From: Schizophyllum amplum
Taxonomy: Eukaryota; Basidiomycota; Agaricomycetes; Agaricales; Schizophyllaceae
DNA length: 64,000 nt
Direction of reading: 5' to 3'
NCBI GenBank assembly: GCA_007026445.1
Contig: VDMD01000022.1
Span: forward strand, 248,001 to 312,000
A program made the translations under genes and the position numbers. Of the stretch, positions 21,724-32,529 are shown in pieces. The notes under the pieces were generated by a model that saw only the letters and a program-made list of their open reading frames with translations, was not told the origin of the DNA and searched no databases. Each line of letters begins with the position of its first letter. The stretch's first letter is position 1.

Positions 21724-23692
21724 TTACTTCTTCCCCTTCGTGTGATCTTCCACCACGATCCAATTCTTCGGGATGCCCTTCTTCGTCAGATAGTCCACGA
21801 CTGCCTTCGATTGCTTGCCCTGCACCAGCACCTCCAGCTGCTTCTGCGGGCCAGGCGCGACTATGCGGAAGTGTCAGCCGACATGTCCTCTCGTGCCACA
21901 AACCCACGCCGCCCACTCACCCGACGTCGCGCTCGCGCACAAGCGCCTCAGGTCCTCCGCCATCTCCTCCGGATTCACCGCCATCTCGAACGGTTCAAAG
22001 CCCGTGATGATCGTCGCCGCCTTCCTCCCCTGCCGAATCTTCAGCGCGACACTGATCGGCTTCAGGGCGCCCTTCTTGCGCACCACGCGCTCGCCGCCGA
22101 CGTTCTTCACCTCGTACCACGGCTGCATCTGCTTCAGCAGCCCGCGCAGCACCTCGTCCTTCTTCGCGAACTCGGGCGCGGGCGGGGTGCCCTTTTTGTT
22201 CGGAGGGTAGACGGCAGCGCGAAGCGTGGCGGCGACTTCGGCGTTGAGGCTGATGTAGGCCTTGTCGTGGGGGTTGACGACGCCGGATTGGGCCTCTAGC
22301 CAGTTCTTGAAGATCTCTTTGATAGCCGGGTAGGCGTATAGCTCGGAGGTGCTGTGTGAAAAGTGATCAATGAAGAGCAATTGCAGGCGATATTGTAGAA
22401 AGTACTCACCTCAGCCCCCAGTCCTCGAAAAGTGGCACCGTGTGCATGTGCGGTTTGTAGAGCTCTGCTGCCGCAAGCATCGCGTTGCCTGCCTGCTCTT
22501 TCGCCTCCCGCTCCTCTTTCCGTGCTTCCTTTTTCGCTTCCCGCTCCTCTACCTCCCGCACAGTAGGGACCGCAACATGCCCCGCCACTTCTGGGTGGGC
22601 GGCGTTGACCGAGGTGACCACGACATCGTTCTTCTGCTTCGGCGGCGCCTTGATAGTAAGCAGTCCTGCCTTCTCTGCCGCCTTGAGAAAGGCAACGAGG
22701 GATTTGTGCGTAGACGTTTTGAGGGATATTTCCTGCCGGAGAGCGACGCTGTCGAGGTTCGAAGGGCCAGCGGAGGGAGGAAGGACGAGGTCGGGGAATG
22801 CAGGGCGGGAGGGGAGGACGTGCATGGTGTAGAAGTTGTTGGATGAGATAGGGTAGGACGTGGGAGGGAAGGATGCTATAGACTGGATCAAGGAGATGTG
22901 GAGGAGCTGAGAGACTTCGGCAGGACTGTACATTGGTCCCTTGCGCTCTGATGTGGCCGATGGGCCATCGAATGGGTCAGTCGTCTCCAGGGCAATTCCC
23001 TTCGCGTCACGAGAGGGGTGCGCAGCATCCGCTGCAAGGGAATGCCCGGCGTCCTCGTCACTGTCGGCGCTATCTGCCTCGGCTAGACCCTCCTCGGTAG
23101 ACGTAGCCAATGGCGCGTCCTCAGGCGGATCAGACTTCGGGCCCATATCGAAGAGATGGTCTTTCCAGGTATGCAAAATGATAACTGCCTTTCCTCTATG
23201 GTCTTCGCTCAACTCATCAGAGGACACGGCCATACGTCCGACAGCTAAGGGCGGCGAAACCCTTGCAGGTGATCCTCTAGTATATCGCCTCACGGCAACA
23301 AGCTGGCCCTTCTGCAAACCCGTTACGTAGGTCGTGACTCCTGGCCTCATTAGGTCCGCGCCACCCACAAGCACCGGGATCACCTGCGCTGGCGTTGTCA
23401 CGAAGAGCAAGAGCTCCGGACGCTTCCAGAGCGTATACATCGTGGGAATCAGGTCATCGGAGTTCTTCCCTATGCTGAACCATAGAGGAGTATCGTTGGG
23501 GTCGAGGTAAGCAACGCCAGGTTCGTCGGTATGCGTGCTGAATTTGATGGTTTGGATGCCTTCGGGTACAAGCAGGTCGCCGTCCTCGGCAGGTGCGCCG
23601 AAGGTAGAGAGGACGCGTTGCTTCAGCTTCCGACGGTCTGAGCTTCGGAGGGTAGAGGAGGTCTTGAGGTTGCCGAGAGGTTTCTTGAACAT
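21724..23692 (-). CDS. TMA64: Translation initiation factor eIF2D (ligatin)
   Basis: This is eIF2D, a cytosolic factor that acts on 40S subunits after termination or reinitiation (yeast Tma64). The ATG at 23692 (MFKKPLGNLK) is preferred since the frame upstream opens only with TTG. Domains in order: N-terminal pre-PUA region with KLKQRVLSTFG, a PUA domain (around VIPVLVGGADLMRPGVTTYV), an acidic linker (EADSADSDEDAG), a winged-helix part beginning MYSPAEVSQLLHISLIQSI, a charged coiled stretch EEREAKKEARKEEREAKEQ, an SWIB-like region STSELYAYPAIKEIFKNWL, and a C-terminal SUI1 domain with TIITGFEPFEMAVNPEEMAEDL and LVQGKQSKAVVDYLTKKGIP. Two short introns divide it (near 22410 and 21900). It shares a 301-bp divergent intergenic region with prolyl-tRNA synthetase. 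Confidence 0.95.
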
Positions 23693-23993
23693 GGCGCGCG
23701 TGAAGGTTGGAAACAAGGTATGATGTGATGGCAGTCACGGTTCGGAAATAACGCCACAAATGCATTGAGCTGTAATATTCAGAATAATTCATCGATAGCT
23801 ACTAACGCCGCTGCCTTTCGAGCTTCCAAGTTTCGAGCGCATGTGTACACGAAGGAATACAAGGATGAGTGGCGGAAGGTAGAGAGGGCGCAGCATCGGT
23901 CGCGTCGCGTCGCGTGCCATCGTGCCCCAAGTCACATCAAACAATAAAATTCCCGAAAAGGAGATTCTTTTGTCTTTTTCGAGTCAAAATATT
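23693..23993. promoter_or_regulatory. Divergent intergenic promoter, eIF2D / ProRS
   Basis: Only 301 bp separate the two start codons on opposite strands, so both core promoters must lie here. No TATA box with good spacing is visible, as is common for housekeeping genes. The part near 23890-23920 has three overlapping cgtcgcgt words. Confidence 0.6.
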
Positions 23994-26567
23994 ATGCTTC
24001 GCCTGGTGACTCAATCGATAAGGCGCCGACAGAGATGGGACTCCCGTCGCTTCTTGCTCCGAACGCTCACTATGGACTCCGCTACCAAAGCCCTCGCCTC
24101 TCTGTCCATTCAGCCGACGACCATCGAGCATGGCGCCGCTGAGACCCCCGAAGCCTGGAGGGACGCCTTGAAGGCGACTGCATCGAGCCCGGAAACTTTC
24201 GAACTCGTCAAGATGCTTGTATACAAGCCCAAGACGGCAAAAACCGCGACCCCCGTCCCCGCTATCGTCATCGCGCGCGAGTCCACGGAGACACAAACGG
24301 CGTCGATCGGCAAGAAGTTCGGGTTGAAAGACCTGCGCCTCGCGAACGATGAGTTGATGCGCGAGTTCCTATCCGTGGACAGGACAAGTGGTGTGTAACA
24401 TACGCAGATTCTGGGGACGCGACTAACAGTCTCGCAGTATCGCCCCTCGCTTTGAACTCGACCACGTACTCGAAGGTCTTCAACGTCGTCGACGCGTCCC
24501 TCGAGTCCGCACCCGGCCCCTTTGCCATCCGCGCCCTGTCCTCTACCTCCACTCTCCTCCTCTCCGGGAAGGAGCTCCTCACCTACCTCAAGAGCCTCGA
24601 GACCGCAGAGCAGAAGCTCAATGTCGTCGACTTCGCAGAGATCAACTCAGGACCCCCAACTGTTGCTACGACAGGCGCCGCGAAGGCGAAGGAGGACGCG
24701 AAGATCGAGGGCGCCGTCCAGATTGCCATCGGCGTCAAGAAGGAGGTCGACTTCGCCGCTTGGTATACCAACGTGCGTTTGCGGGCATTCCTTATTTTCT
24801 CTCGCTCACTATCGCATAGGTTTTGTTGAAAGCCGACATGCTCGACTACTATAGCGTCAGCGGCTGCTACATCCTCAAGCCATGGTCATACAGCATCTGG
24901 GAGGAGATCCAAGGTGCGCGAGGTGTCATAGTGTGTCGAGGAGCTCGCGCGCGCGCTCATCGAAATCATGGCTGATGTGCTCCGTCGCAGAATGGTTCAA
25001 CAAGGAGATCAAGAAGCTCGGCGTGCAAAACTCCTACTTCCCCATGTTTGTCTCGCAGAAGGTGCTCGAGCGCGAGAAGGACCACGTCGAGGGCTTTTCG
25101 CCGGAAGTGGCGTGGGTGACAAGAGCGTGAGTCAGTCGTCCCCCCTCCGTCCGACGACGTTGACATGAATACAGAGGGCAGTCTGACCTCGAGGAGCCCA
25201 TTGCGATTCGCCCGACCTCAGAGACTGCCATGTACCCTTGTGCGTTTTGACTGCATGTCCCTCTCGCATCTCGCTGACCCCACACACAGACTACTCGAAG
25301 TGGATTCAGAGCCATCGCGACCTGCCCCTCAAGCTCAACCAGTGGAACAGCGTTGTGCGCTGGGAGTTTAAAAACCCCCAGCCCTTCCTCCGGACACGCG
25401 AGTTCCTGTGGCAGGAAGGCCACACCGCTTTCCTGACCAAGGCAGAGGCGGACGCAGAGGTTCGCGAGATCCTCGAGCTGTATCGTCAGGTCTACGAGGA
25501 TCTGCTCGCTGTTCCTGTCATCCCTGGTATCAAATCGGAGAAGGAGAAATTCGCCGGCGGCCTCTATACCACCACTCTTGAGGGCTTTATCCCGACCTCC
25601 GGACGTGGTATTCAGGCTGCAACATCCCATTGCCTTGGCCAGAACTTCTCGCGTCCAGAAATGTTCAACATCTCGGTCGAGGACCCTTCGAAGCCGAACG
25701 AGAAGCTCTACGTGTGGCAGAACTCCTGGGGCTTGAGCACCCGAACGATCGGTGTGATGACGATGGTGCACGGCGATAATCAGGGTCTCGTGCTGCCTCC
25801 GCGCGTCGCCAGCATACAGGCGGTCATCGTGCCCTGCGGTATCAAGGCAGGCGCAAGCGACGAGGAGCGCAAGAGCATCAACGACAAGTGTGAGGAGATT
25901 GCCAAAACGCTGCGCGCGGCAAATGTGCGTGCGAAGGCGGACTTGCGCGACATCTACACGCCTGGGTACAAGTTCAACGACTGGGAGCAGAAGGTGCGTT
26001 ATTTTTCTGTTCTTTCATATGTCGCATCGACTCACCGTCTGAATCTCAGGGTGTGCCCCTTCGTCTCGAGATTGGCCCCAAGGACCTCGAGAAGAAATCG
26101 ACCTTGACCGTGCGTCGCGACACCGGTGCCAAGGCTCCCCTGCCTCTCGAGAACATCGCCGAGGGCGTCTCTTCGCTTCTAGAGACCATCCAGAAGGAGA
26201 TGTTCACGCGCGCACGCGACACATACTTCGAGCGCATCAAGGAGGTCTCGAAGTGGGAGGACGTCGTCCCCACACTGGACGCTAAGTGCGTCGCGGTCAT
26301 CCCATGGTGCGAGGTGGAGGCGTGCGAGGACGATATTAAGGAGCGGAGCGCGAGAGCGTGAGTCTAGGCTTTCTCTAATCAATAACTAGAGTTGACCTCG
26401 TTATCAGATCCGCCCCCACAGACGAGCGTGCGCCGTCCGCTGGTGCGAAGTCACTCGCCATTCCGTTCGACCAGTCGCGATGGACCCCGATTGAGCCTGG
26501 CAAGACGAAGTGCCCGGCGTGCGGGCAGGACGCCAAGCGGTGGACCATGTTCGGGAGGTCGTACTAG
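23994..26567 (+). CDS. Prolyl-tRNA synthetase, eukaryotic type
   Basis: This class II synthetase charges tRNA-Pro with proline. Two in-frame starts exist: 24072 ([10 protein letters not shown]), the usual cytosolic start, and 23994, which adds 26 residues rich in Arg, Leu, Ser and Thr and free of acidic residues except one ([15 protein letters not shown]...). An N-terminal YbaK/INS-type region with [21 protein letters not shown] is followed by the catalytic core: [91 protein letters not shown]. The anticodon-binding domain follows, and the C-terminal domain has paired cysteines ([14 protein letters not shown]) and a terminal Tyr in GRSY, as in archaeal/eukaryotic ProRS. About eight introns are needed. 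The function is certain; use of the upstream start is inferred. Confidence 0.95.
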
Positions 26568-27251
26568 ATGTGGAACGTTAATTTCAGTGCTGTCGAAGTT
26601 TTAATTGCGTGCGTGCTTTGATATATGTATATTTGTGCTACCGGTTATTGCAGTCCTTCGAAGACTCGCGGCGTCGGAAGCAAGGGATAGCCATGCCGAA
26701 TCGGTAGCCGATTCGAAAGGCTGGTCAGCAACGTGGATGGTACAGCGGTCAGTCTCTTCAGGACTGACCTCTCCGTCGGAGGCCCGCCATGTCAAGACCA
26801 TCGCCTGTTCTCCTTTGCACGGCATGCGAGTGCCTGGTCGATGCAGCAGTGATTGCCGAGTCTTTTCCTTTCATTGTCGTCCCATGCACCGTTAGGAGCC
26901 GTCGGCGGAGGGCCCGTCCTTGTACCAGGCACCGGGGATCGTTCAGTGTATGCATCCATTGGCCTTGGGATCCACTCATGTTCAGTCATAGACGTCTGTT
27001 CTCATCGGATGGTGAGCTTGATGATCACCGGATTGCTTGCATGATCCGCAGGATGGAGAAATAGGCTGATTTCGCCGGCGGTTCCCCGACGACAATACGA
27101 TGGCGACGAGTGTACAACCATGCGCTCGCAAGGGAGCATGGCGCGCGCAGGGCGGTCCCTGGAGATGTTCAGGCGCCAATTATAATGTAGCCCTATAAAG
27201 GTAACATGCCTGGGGGACAGCACGTCGCCCACCTTCCGTATCTTCGCCATC
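26568..27251. other. Intergenic: ProRS 3' end and esterase promoter
   Basis: No gene is supported here. The last 60 bp hold the esterase TATA box and leader. Confidence 0.55.
27194..27199 (+). promoter_or_regulatory. TATA box of the CE1 esterase
   Basis: TATAAA lies 58 bp upstream of the ATG at 27252, consistent with a strongly regulated secreted-enzyme gene. Confidence 0.6.
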
Positions 27252-28514
27252 ATGTCGAGACACACAGGCAACGCGCTCGTCGCAACCTTCCTTCTCCTGC
27301 TATGGTCTGGACTCGCGACGGCCCTGACCTCGACGCTGCAGCAGGTCACCAACTTCGGCACGAACCCGACCAATGTTGGCATGTACGTCTATCGGCCGAC
27401 GACCGTCAGCTCCTCGCCCGCGCTCATCGTGGCGATTCACTACTGCACGGGCACCGCGCAGGCGTACTTCAGCGGCTCGCCGTATGCGCAGCTGGCAGAC
27501 CAGTACGGCTTCATAGTCATCTACCCGAGCTCGCCGAACTCGGGCACCTGCTGGGATGTCAGCTCGAAGAAGTCGCTCACGCACAATGGTGGTGGGGACA
27601 GCACCGGTATTGCGAGCATGGTTGCATATGCGAAAACGCAATGGGGAGTAGACTCGAACAAGGTCTATGTCACTGGCTCGTCGTCGGGAGGTCTGTAGTC
27701 TTGTGTTTAGGTCGGCGAATGATCCTAACTGACGATTTCACGCAGGCATGATGACGAATGTCCTCTCCGCGACGTACCCTGACGTTTTCAAGGCTGGTAT
27801 CGTATACTCGGGCGTCGCTGCAGGCTGCTTCGTCTCTGCGGCAGGCGGCGTTGATGCGTGGAACTCAACGTGCTCTGGCGGGCAGTCGACAGCCTCCGCC
27901 GCCCAGTGGGCCTCTGTCGCGCGCGACATGTACCCCGGCTACACAGGCTCGTATCCGCGTATGCAAGAATATCACGGCACCGCTGACAGCACGCTCAACT
28001 ACAACAACCTCAACGAGGAAGTCAAGCAGTGGGCGGGCGTCTTCGGCTACAACACGTCAGCGCCGACGCAGGTGCAGCAAAATACGCCACTCTCGGGTTA
28101 CACGAAGTCGATCTATGGGCCGAACTTGCAGGGCATCTCGGCGTCGGGGGTTGGGCATACGGTCCCCATTCAGGGTGCAGAGGATCTGAAGTGGTTCGGG
28201 ATCGTCGGGGGAACGACAACTGCGCCATCGGGGCCTACGACAACAACGGCTCCTGGGACGACGACGGCGCCCGTATCGACTACCTCATCTGCTTCTGGCG
28301 CTACGCAATCGCAGTGGGGACAGTGTGGTGGTGCGTGATATAGGGCGAATTGATGACAAAGGTGGCTGACAAGTTTTACAGGAACCGGTTGGAACGGTCC
28401 AACAGCTTGTGCAGCTGGGGCAACGTGTGTCGCTGTTTCGCCGCCTTATTACTACCAGGTAAGCACTTGCTCTGTGTATGACGCTTCTGTCTAACCAGCG
28501 TGCAGTGTCAGTGA
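27252..28514 (+). CDS. Secreted CE1 esterase with C-terminal CBM1
   Basis: This encodes a plant-cell-wall esterase of carbohydrate esterase family 1 (acetyl xylan or feruloyl esterase). Residues 1-25 form a signal peptide (MSRHTGNALVATFLLLLWSG). The alpha/beta-hydrolase core has PALIVAIHYCTGTAQ, GFIVIYPSSP, and the nucleophile elbow GSSSGG, which an intron (about 27690-27745) splits just before MMTNV. An acid residue is probably in YHGTADSTLNY and the catalytic histidine in SGVGHTVPIQG. A Thr/Ser/Pro linker (repeats of TTTAPGTT type) joins a family 1 carbohydrate-binding module: SQWGQCGG, then across an intron GWNGPTACAAGATC, and a last tiny exon that completes YYYQCQ before the stop at 28512-28514. 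The three aromatic residues and four cysteines of CBM1 are present. Specificity between acetyl xylan and feruloyl ester cannot be settled by eye. Confidence 0.92.
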
Positions 28515-28573
28515 ACCCGGACAGTGATCAGTGAGGTATTAATAAGAACGACGAATAGTAAACCAGTATAAGT

Positions 28574-30220
28574 TCATTTTTTTTGGTCTGGCGATGTACG
28601 CGAGATTACAAGGACTGATCGAGTATAAAAAACGAAGTAACGACGCTCTTTCCAACCCGACCAGGGACTCAAGAGAAAGGCATCGGCACTGTAGCGGTAG
28701 CTCTTTTCGCCCATAATATCCTCCAGTTCTGCCGCTGTCGCGTCGTTGATATCCCATGAGTCCGGGTACAGGCAGAGGTGTACGTGCTCCAGTTTCGGGT
28801 TTGTTCTTGACCTGAGCATATTGATGAGCAATGCGTAGTCGATTCGCACCACACCCTCGATCTCCAATGTCCTCAACTCGGGCAGAAGGTTCGGTGCATT
28901 TCCGCCCTCGGCAGTCATTAGACGCAGAACAGTGTTGCCGATGGCCGATACGTGCGTTGGGCGATGGTTTGCCTCGTTGAGCTTCCTCCAAGGCTCCCTG
29001 ATGCCGAAGTCGGAAAGGCAAGGCAGCCTCTCGATGATGGCGCGGACATCACCCCTGGGCATCATGATGGACTGGAGAAGGAACGACTTGAGGACGCACT
29101 GCGAGCAGGTGAGCATCGTCTCGAAAGTTACCATTGGCCAGCGTCGTATCGTCAGCCCGAGGCCAGCTTCCCCGAGCGAGAGGGCCGTTTCTGCCCCACT
29201 GGCGCCGGCCAGCGCCAGTCTCTGCAGATTAGGTGCAGTGATAGACGAGAAGATACGTCTGAGGACTTGGCAGCTGGATACGCATGCGCTCATGCTCTCG
29301 AGGCGCAGGAGGGCGGCTTGAGATGAGATGGGCTGTACGCCGGGCGCATCCTCGCAGGCAAACATGTCAACCTCGACGACCTGCTGGCAGTATGGCAAGA
29401 TCTTGAGGATGTCCGAGATGGGAGTGAATACGTCGATGTACATGCATGTAAGCTGTGACCAAGGCAGCGTGACGCGAAGGACTGATCCCTCCCAGTGGCG
29501 GAGTCGTGGCGCGTGGGCGAAGGCATCATGCTGAGTATACGGCCCATAGCTGTGAGCAACTTTGGCGCGCTCGAGCAGTAGAGGTTCAGCGCCACAGGCG
29601 AGCTCCGCCAGGTTATTCGCTAGGCAGACGGGGATCGTGCATCGCTGCCATCGAGAGAGCGTGGGCGCAATGCAGCGCAAGATATGTCCGATGCTGTCCT
29701 CCCATTCGGATTCCCCCACCATGTAGCATTCAAACTCGATACAGGGTAGGGCTGCTGGCCCCGACCGGGCCAGATAACATTGGAGGATAGCCACCGTCTT
29801 GGCGACCAGCCGAAACTTTTCGCTTTTCCGAGCTTGCAGCTCGGGACCGTCCTCTTCATCCAGATCCATGGGGTCCCGGTATTCGTAGTCTTCGAGTACA
29901 ATTTCGATGATCGGGGGTGTCCAGAACCGGGCGTTGGCGAGCGTAATGGCATTCCACCGGCGACAAACCCAACTGAGCTCCAGAGCGAGTAACGGCCGAC
30001 CAAGCGGGAACCGTGATTTGGCGCGCGAGGGAGGGAGTATCAAGGGAGTATCGTCGAAGGTATATAGAAGGATACTCTCGAGTACTTCCATCGGTACATA
30101 GTCGATTGGCGACCGGGTTGGCGAAGGACTGAATGAAGCCAAGAGGGCGATTGCCCCTTGCGTAAGGTTGGATATAAGCGTTAATGAGGCTTGAGCACAG
30201 TCATCGTGCGAGCATGTCAT
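28574..30220 (-). CDS. F-box protein, paralogue 1
   Basis: This intronless frame of 548 residues encodes a basidiomycete F-box protein, expected to act as a substrate receptor of SCF ubiquitin ligases. The F-box-like helix pair lies at about residues 40-105 (VPMEVLESILLYTFDD, LSWVCRRWNAITLANARFW), with an inserted PLILPPSR motif typical of this local family. The remainder is a long leucine-rich region with irregular repeats: PRLRHWEGSVLRVTLPWSQL, LPYCQQVVEVDMF, SITAPNLQRLALAG, MMPRGDVRAIIERLPCLSDF, LLPELRTLEIEGVVRIDYAL. It aligns block by block with the genes at 33519-35116 and 62135-63763. The start at 30220 is the first ATG. A CACGTG-containing 12-mer lies 295 bp upstream and recurs upstream of paralogue 2. 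Only 59 bp separate its stop from the esterase stop, so transcripts converge. Confidence 0.85.
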   Translation of the reverse strand: MTCSHDDCAQASLTLISNLTQGAIALLASFSPSPTRSPIDYVPMEVLESILLYTFDDTPLILPPSRAKSRFPLGRPLLALELSWVCRRWNAITLANARFWTPPIIEIVLEDYEYRDPMDLDEEDGPELQARKSEKFRLVAKTVAILQCYLARSGPAALPCIEFECYMVGESEWEDSIGHILRCIAPTLSRWQRCTIPVCLANNLAELACGAEPLLLERAKVAHSYGPYTQHDAFAHAPRLRHWEGSVLRVTLPWSQLTCMYIDVFTPISDILKILPYCQQVVEVDMFACEDAPGVQPISSQAALLRLESMSACVSSCQVLRRIFSSITAPNLQRLALAGASGAETALSLGEAGLGLTIRRWPMVTFETMLTCSQCVLKSFLLQSIMMPRGDVRAIIERLPCLSDFGIREPWRKLNEANHRPTHVSAIGNTVLRLMTAEGGNAPNLLPELRTLEIEGVVRIDYALLINMLRSRTNPKLEHVHLCLYPDSWDINDATAAELEDIMGEKSYRYSADAFLLSPWSGWKERRYFVFYTRSVLVISRTSPDQKK

Positions 30221-31180
30221 ACTGGAAGCGCACCTTGGTCTTCAGACGACATAAGCTCTGTGAAGCGTTGATTGACTGTGCTGGCTGGTGCAAATGGTCC
30301 TAAACAGCAGTATCTCCTGTATCACCCGCCGCAAAGGCGTGGCATCCGACGCGTCCAAGAAGGTTCTGTTTTCTTCAGCGAAACCGACGTAGTAGGAGAC
30401 GAAGCGTAAAGGCGGCTGTACGATTGGAGATTGTTGAAATAAGGAAAGCTCGAGAAAGACGAAAAATCACCCACGCGATCTTCTGATTCTTGGCACGTGA
30501 TCGTTCAAAAGCACGCGGTCACGTGGTAAAAGTATATCGTTCAAGTTCCCTTCAGAATCACATGCCTTCGACTTCTCTCGACGGCCACGGCTCATGACAT
30601 CGCGAAAAAAACGCTCCGGATTTCACGCGTGATACGAGTAGACAATGCCCTGTATCACCCACAAATGTATATAATCTCGCGGTATATTATATGTCCATAC
30701 AAATGAACTGAATTTCGAGAGAAAGCGAGATCTTACCTCACAAATGAATATAAAGGCGACAAGGCCTCTGTGCCTCATATAAGGCATTGTCCTCTCTATC
30801 TCGCATTATGCTCTATATATGCTTGGGCAGGGCCTTCTCGTCACTACATGCAGCTAGGCTCCCTTCTGAGGCAATCGGGTACCCATATCGACTCGTCACC
30901 GGCCAGTAAAAGCGAAAAAATGTCATTGAGCACGAGTAGGCAGTACGATACACGGCATATGTATATACAAACTAGTTGTAGAGAAACGGCGAGGTCGAGG
31001 AAGGAAGGCAGTAAGATGGTAAGGAGCAGTGGGCTCGGCGCTTAGGATTCAGGAGGCGAGGGCGGGCTCTGTTGATGAAGCTCGTCCTCGCGCCGCCCTT
31101 TGCGTGAATGGAGACCGCGTGGTCGCCCGCACCATTGTCGTTAGGCTCGCCATCGTCACGGAGGCAGACAGAGGTATCAG
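30221..31180. other. Upstream region of F-box gene 1 and noncoding DNA
   Basis: It contains two CACGTG E-boxes (30494-30500 region and 30520-30525) in the F-box promoter, then AT-rich sequence with many stops in all frames. No gene is seen. Confidence 0.5.
30515..30526 (+). promoter_or_regulatory. Shared E-box 12-mer upstream of F-box gene 1
   Basis: The sequence gcggtcacgtgg includes a CACGTG E-box. The same 12 bases occur at 35421-35432, 305 bp upstream of the paralogous F-box gene 2, versus 295 bp here. A regulatory role is inferred from the matching place. Confidence 0.5.
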
Positions 31181-31199
31181 CTAAAGTATATCAGTGACA

Positions 31200-31660
31200 A
31201 TGTCAAGAGGGGGCATACGGCAAGACCTACATCGGGTCGTCGCTGTGCGCTCGCGCAGCGGCCGAGAGCCCCGTAGCCTTCCATGTCTACGTGGCGCTGG
31301 GAAAAAGCCGAGCTCCCAGCTTCCGGATGCTGATGGCTCTCCGCGAGAGCATATAGAAGTCACTGCACCGATGTCAGTCGCTGTACATCGTGCGCTGCAA
31401 GCATGATTACCTGTTGTACACAGAGCGCCCGCACCCACAGACGTGCGCGCGTGGCAGATGACGCACGCCGCCGTGCGCGCGCTGACGTTCAACGTCGTCG
31501 AGAAGCGCGAAGGCAAGGCCGCGGCGTGCAAAGCGACGACATGCTCGACTGCCTGACGCTGCTCGTGCTCGCGAAGATGGGTGAACTGCCCGTCGAAGGT
31601 CGGCTGCGCGAGCGCGCAAGGAAGGTACTTACGAGCTGCTGGCGCTGACGCTGGTGATCA
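31200..31660 (+). pseudogene. Possible degenerate coding fragment, not identified
   Basis: Three plus-strand stretches read like protein but sit in different frames: YGKTYIGSSLCARAAAES...FHVYVALG (31210-31370), RALTFNVVEKREGKAAACK (31475-31530) and SDDMLDCLTLLVLAKMGELP (31530-31590). The second and third would join if one base were added in the AAA at about 31530. A GT donor follows at 31626. I cannot name the family. The minus strand also has open frames here, so coding sense is uncertain. Confidence 0.25.
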
Positions 31661-31855
31661 CGTTCACGTGCACGAGAAGGGTGCTCTGTGGCACTTGGCA
31701 GGCGACGAATGTACACCTCGTATCACGTATGGCAAGGGGAGTTGCTGCCTGGGTAAATCGTTGCGCGACGACAAAGGCGGGCACAGTCAGTAATCCGGCT
31801 ATAGATAACGTGTGCATACCTTGTAACATGGAAAGAGGAGATCTGTGGCGGTAGG

Positions 31856-32055
31856 AAGGTGAGTATATGCGCTCATATAAGACGAAACGTACTCATTAAC
31901 GAGTAGACGCGGCTTGACATGCACGTCGTGACATCCTAGACTGGCCGTTCGCATAAGAGGCCGCTCGAGGGGGGAGGGGCGAGGAAGAGAGTGTCTGTTG
32001 TGTGAGGGTATGGGAAGAAGGGTGATCAGCGGCTCTGAAAAGGTGAGTATATGCG
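31856..32055 (-). repeat. Two near-identical intron-like segments
   Basis: The 16-mer aaggtgagtatatgcg occurs at 31856-31871 and 32040-32055. Read on the minus strand, each is the 3' part of a GT-AG interval that also starts with the same gtacgt donor: about 44 nt (ending cttttcag) and about 50 nt (ending cgccacag). The shared cgcatatactcacctt would hold the branch point. Host exons are unclear. Confidence 0.5.
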
Positions 32056-32410
32056 TCTGTATACAGCATCAGACGTACTTGTCGACGCGCGGAAGCGGCC
32101 TGCTCCGAGTCAGTGTACGCAAGAGTATCAGCGATCAGACTCTTGCGCCCGGAAATGTTTCTTGTCCATAAAGCGCCCATCGCCCATCGCCCACGCCCGA
32201 GCCGGTATCTGCTTCATCAAGTCAGTAGGTACCGGCTCCAGCTCCAGCGCCTGCGGCTGACAGCTGCAAGGGAGTCAAGGGCGCAGGGTCTGCCTCGCAG
32301 TGAGCCGTGCTGGATGCTCCCGGTACCCGATGCAGGGACGTACGATGGCGAGGACGTACGACGGAAGCGGATAGTAGAAGCTGCTGACAACCAGTCGACG
32401 ACTTTGGAGC

Positions 32411-32467
32411 TCAAGGGGGAAAGCGAAAAGGGAAGCTGGTCTTGAGCTTGTCGATGCGAGAAGTCAT
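32411..32467 (-). other. 18-codon ORF behind a good promoter
   Basis: On the minus strand a TATAAA (32524-32529) precedes a pyrimidine-rich leader and an ATG in a strong context (caccATGA) by 57 bp. The frame (MTSRIDKLKTSFPFRFPP) stops after 18 codons, just past a run of five C. A different frame downstream of the run stays open for 60 codons. It may be the first exon of a gene with a homopolymer error, or a dead gene. Confidence 0.35.
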
Positions 32468-32529
32468 GGTGATGATGGGGGTGGGAAAGAAGGAGCGCGA
32501 TGCTCAGGTTGTGGACGCCCCGATTTATA

